Below, one piece after another: positions 6,725 through 7,948 of a DNA stretch of 7,948 nucleotides. Position 1 is the first letter of the stretch; each line of letters opens with the position of its first letter. The position numbers were made by a program, and so were the translations under genes. The stretch lies in NCBI GenBank assembly GCA_948844705.1, contig CAQNVT010000215.1, forward strand, positions 1 to 7,948, in the 5' to 3' direction. The notes under the pieces are model-generated. The model was not told the origin of the DNA, did no database searches, and saw only the letters and a list, made by a program, of their open reading frames with translations. This stretch comes from an uncultured Dorea sp. Its GTDB lineage: Bacteria; Bacillota; Clostridia; Lachnospirales; Lachnospiraceae.

Positions 6725-7282
6725 ATGAGAAAAGATTTTAGGGCAAAGCCCTGGATGTACCCGCTGCCGGTACTGATCGTAGGAAGCTATGACGAGGATG
6801 GAAATGCGGATGCCATGAATGCGGCATGGGGAGGAATCTACAACGCGAACCATGTGGTACTCTGCCTCAGCACGGGACATAAGACAACAAAAAATATCAA
6901 GGCAAAGGGCGCATTTACAGTCAGCTTCGCGGATGCCGCACATGTGACAGAGGCGGATTATGTAGGCCTGGCCTCTGAAAATGATACACCTGATAAAATG
7001 AAGAAGGCCGGATTTACAACACAGAAGAGCAGCTTCGTGGATGCTCCGATTATCTGCGAGCTTCCTATGGCATTGGAGTGCAGGCTTACGAAGGTGAACG
7101 AAGACGGAAACATTATCGGAGAGATCGTAAATGTAAGTGCGGATGAAAGCATCCTCGGTGAGGACGGGAAAATAGAGGTTGAAAAGCTCAAACCGATTGC
7201 TTTTGATCCGGTGCAAAATGCATATCACGTTCTCGGTGAAAAGGTGGGAAATGCTTTTGCGGATGGGAATATGCTTAAGTAA
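6725..7282 (+). CDS. Flavin reductase-like FMN-binding split-barrel protein
   Basis: This is a 185-residue cytoplasmic protein of the flavin reductase-like family (DIM6/NTAB, FMN-binding split barrel). Members bind FMN and reduce flavins or act in electron transfer; the precise substrate is unknown. Supporting sequence includes the N-terminal KPWMYPLPVLIVGSYDEDG (8-26), the flavin-site-like ADAMNAAWGG (28-37), LCLSTGHKTTKNI (46-58) and a C-terminal HVLGEKVGNAF (168-178). The length is normal for the short members. The start is ATG 6725, with AAGGAGA at 6710-6716 spaced 8 nt. An upstream in-frame extension to 6590 exists but lacks similarity and an RBS. It stands alone between the decayed reductase remnants and an IS110 element. 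No terminator hairpin follows, perhaps because the element inserted close behind it. Confidence 0.9.
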   Translation: MRKDFRAKPWMYPLPVLIVGSYDEDGNADAMNAAWGGIYNANHVVLCLSTGHKTTKNIKAKGAFTVSFADAAHVTEADYVGLASENDTPDKMKKAGFTTQKSSFVDAPIICELPMALECRLTKVNEDGNIIGEIVNVSADESILGEDGKIEVEKLKPIAFDPVQNAYHVLGEKVGNAFADGNMLK

Positions 7283-7305
7283 GAAAAGTGCACGGTAAAT
7301 TGTCG

Positions 7306-7335
7306 TAGACGTAACATTCTGAATTGTGGTATACT
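7306..7335 (+). promoter_or_regulatory. Extended -10 promoter pointing toward the IS110 element
   Basis: TGG plus TATACT (-10 at 7330-7335) forms a strong extended -10, and TAGACG (7306-7311, four of six) lies 18 bp upstream. No host gene follows before the IS110 transposase. It is either the promoter of a displaced gene or drives the element's leader RNA. Confidence 0.5.
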
Positions 7336-7356
7336 GAATATATCTTTAATAACTGT

Positions 7357-7385
7357 TTTCCACAATCAGGAGCTTCCTGTATAAT
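7357..7385 (+). promoter_or_regulatory. Second promoter candidate, probably of the IS110 leader
   Basis: The perfect -10 TATAAT (7380-7385) is preceded by TTTCCA (7357-7362, four of six) at 17 bp. A palindrome, CAGGA-GCT-TCCTG (7367-7379), fills the spacer. Transcription would start near 7392 and cross the structured leader into the transposase gene. Confidence 0.5.
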
Positions 7386-7427
7386 ACAAACATAGGGGAT
7401 TCCAAGAAAGTAGGTGATTGAAAAAAA

Positions 7428-7497
7428 GATACCTCAGAGTAAAATAAGATTACTGACTTTGCCGGTTAGTAAAAATCTTATTGAACAGAGAGGTATC
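7428..7497 (+). promoter_or_regulatory. Long structured hairpin covering the transposase RBS
   Basis: The outer stem is GATACCTC (7428-7435) with GAGGTATC (7490-7497). Inside it is a symmetric 7x7 internal loop (7436-7442 and 7483-7489), then a 9-bp stem AATAAGATT (7443-7451) with AATCTTATT (7474-7482). A 3-nt bulge follows, then ACTGAC (7452-7457) pairing with GTTAGT (7465-7470, one G-U) around a 7-nt loop. The only RBS for ATG 7502, GAGGT at 7490-7494, is inside the outer stem, so the fold should hide it. A stem-loop with a large internal loop upstream of an IS110 transposase also recalls bridge RNA architecture. Neither role is proven. Confidence 0.65.
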
Positions 7498-7501
7498 CAA
7501 A

Positions 7502-7948
7502 ATGAATTGTAACACACAGAACGCAAAAATTGCATCCATTACTGAAAAAACTTTGATTGTCGGCATTGATGTGGGAAGCGAAACTCATTATGCGAGAGCT
7601 TTTGACTGGCGCAACTACGAGTACACAAGGAAACCGTTAGAATTCAGCAATACAGAAGCAGGTTTCCTGACCTTTAAGGCATGGATGGAGGATATAGCGG
7701 AAAAGCACGGCAAAACGGCAATCATCCCCGGAATGGAACCGACCGGCCACTACTGGTTCGCTTTAGGGAGGTTCCTGCAGGACAGCGGGATGAAGCCAGT
7801 GCATGTGAATCCCCACCATGTGAAAAAATCGAAAGAATTGGATGATAACAACCCCAACAAAAATGAAAAAAAGCCCGGATATTACGGCAGAACAATCGGA
7901 CAGCCGGAGCTGAGCGAAAAAGCGCAGAAGTATTATGAGGAATTGAAA
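7502..7948 (+). CDS. IS110-family transposase N-terminus, fused in frame to unrelated sequence; open at window end
   Basis: The 149 codons from ATG 7502 run off the window without a stop. Residues 1-121 are the RuvC-like DEDD N-terminal domain of an IS110 transposase, a recombinase in this family guided by bridge RNA. They include VGIDVGSETHYARAF (catalytic D23), FSNTEAGFLTF, GMEPTGHYWFAL (E79) and VNPHHVKKSKELDDNNPNKN (102-121). The expected next residues, DRKD with the remaining catalytic aspartates, are replaced by EKKPGYYGRTIGQPELSEKA and QKYYEELK. From memory this tail resembles a Lachnospiraceae protein family of unknown function (DUF6033-like, LSEKAxKYYEELK); confidence in that is low to moderate. 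The break lies in an A-rich tract near 7859-7873. The product cannot be an active transposase as it stands. Confidence 0.8.
   Translation, partial: MNCNTQNAKIASITEKTLIVGIDVGSETHYARAFDWRNYEYTRKPLEFSNTEAGFLTFKAWMEDIAEKHGKTAIIPGMEPTGHYWFALGRFLQDSGMKPVHVNPHHVKKSKELDDNNPNKNEKKPGYYGRTIGQPELSEKAQKYYEELK

Larger units (their letters stand above)
7323..7864 (+). mobile_element. IS110-family insertion element, left part only
   Basis: Transposase similarity runs from 7502 to about 7864, and the structured non-coding stretch before it looks like the element's left end. IS110 elements lack conventional terminal inverted repeats, so the left boundary cannot be fixed from one copy. 7323 is taken as the outer limit because ATTGTGG (7323-7329) pairs with CCACAAT (7360-7366). 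The true edge could be anywhere between about 7290 and 7390. The right part is absent: similarity ends abruptly near 7864. Confidence 0.6.

Noticed and set aside
6632..7228. A 198-residue minus-strand frame over the flavin reductase
   Set aside because: It is Cys/Ile/Arg-rich antisense with no RBS or recognisable domain, opposite a well-supported gene.
7428..7497. The inverted repeat as a terminator or a CRISPR-like repeat
   Set aside because: There is no T-run after the 3' arm, only one copy is present, and a start codon follows 5 bases later.

Overview
The window looks like a chromosomal fragment from a Gram-positive anaerobe of the Lachnospiraceae / Clostridium cluster XIVa type. This is inference, based on strong AGGAGG-type ribosome binding sites, moderate GC, a Bce-type two-component/ABC cassette of the kind common in Bacillota, cofactor-independent phosphoglycerate mutase as the glycolytic enzyme, and an IS110-family element of a clostridial type. 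All recognisable genes are on the + strand.

Layout. Positions 52-1416 encode GpmI lacking its first ~58 residues; the 5'-most ~50 bases do not encode the expected N-terminus. A perfect 16-bp hairpin (1427-1460) separates it from a four-gene Bce-like module. That module is a response regulator (1477-2145), an intramembrane-sensing histidine kinase (2142-3182, overlapping the regulator by 4 bp), an ABC ATPase (3316-4083) and a ten-helix FtsX-type permease with a ~255-residue extracellular domain (4073-6184, overlapping the ATPase by 11 bp). Across the kinase stop codon lies TTACA-N4-TGTAA followed by a second TGTAA half-site 11 bp on, upstream of an extended -10 promoter. This is the arrangement expected for a BceR-like regulator switching on its own transporter. 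The module probably senses and resists a cell-wall-active peptide antibiotic, but the substrate cannot be read from sequence. A hairpin terminator follows the permease.

From 6250 to 6680 is a gene graveyard. It holds a RibD/DHFR-like reductase with its start and strong RBS intact but its middle deleted and its 3' part in another frame, then a coding-like remnant of about 51 codons that I do not recognise. An intact flavin-reductase-like protein (6725-7282) comes next.

The right end is the left part of an IS110-family element. It has a structured leader (7428-7497) whose 3' arm contains the transposase ribosome binding site, then the transposase N-terminus (7502 to about 7864). Just before the expected DRKD motif the open frame switches, without a stop, to unrelated sequence that runs off the window. 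Both window ends therefore carry abrupt homology breaks, which could be real rearrangements or assembly-end chimeras. The most interesting non-genic signals are the IS110 leader fold and the operator buried in the kinase stop codon.
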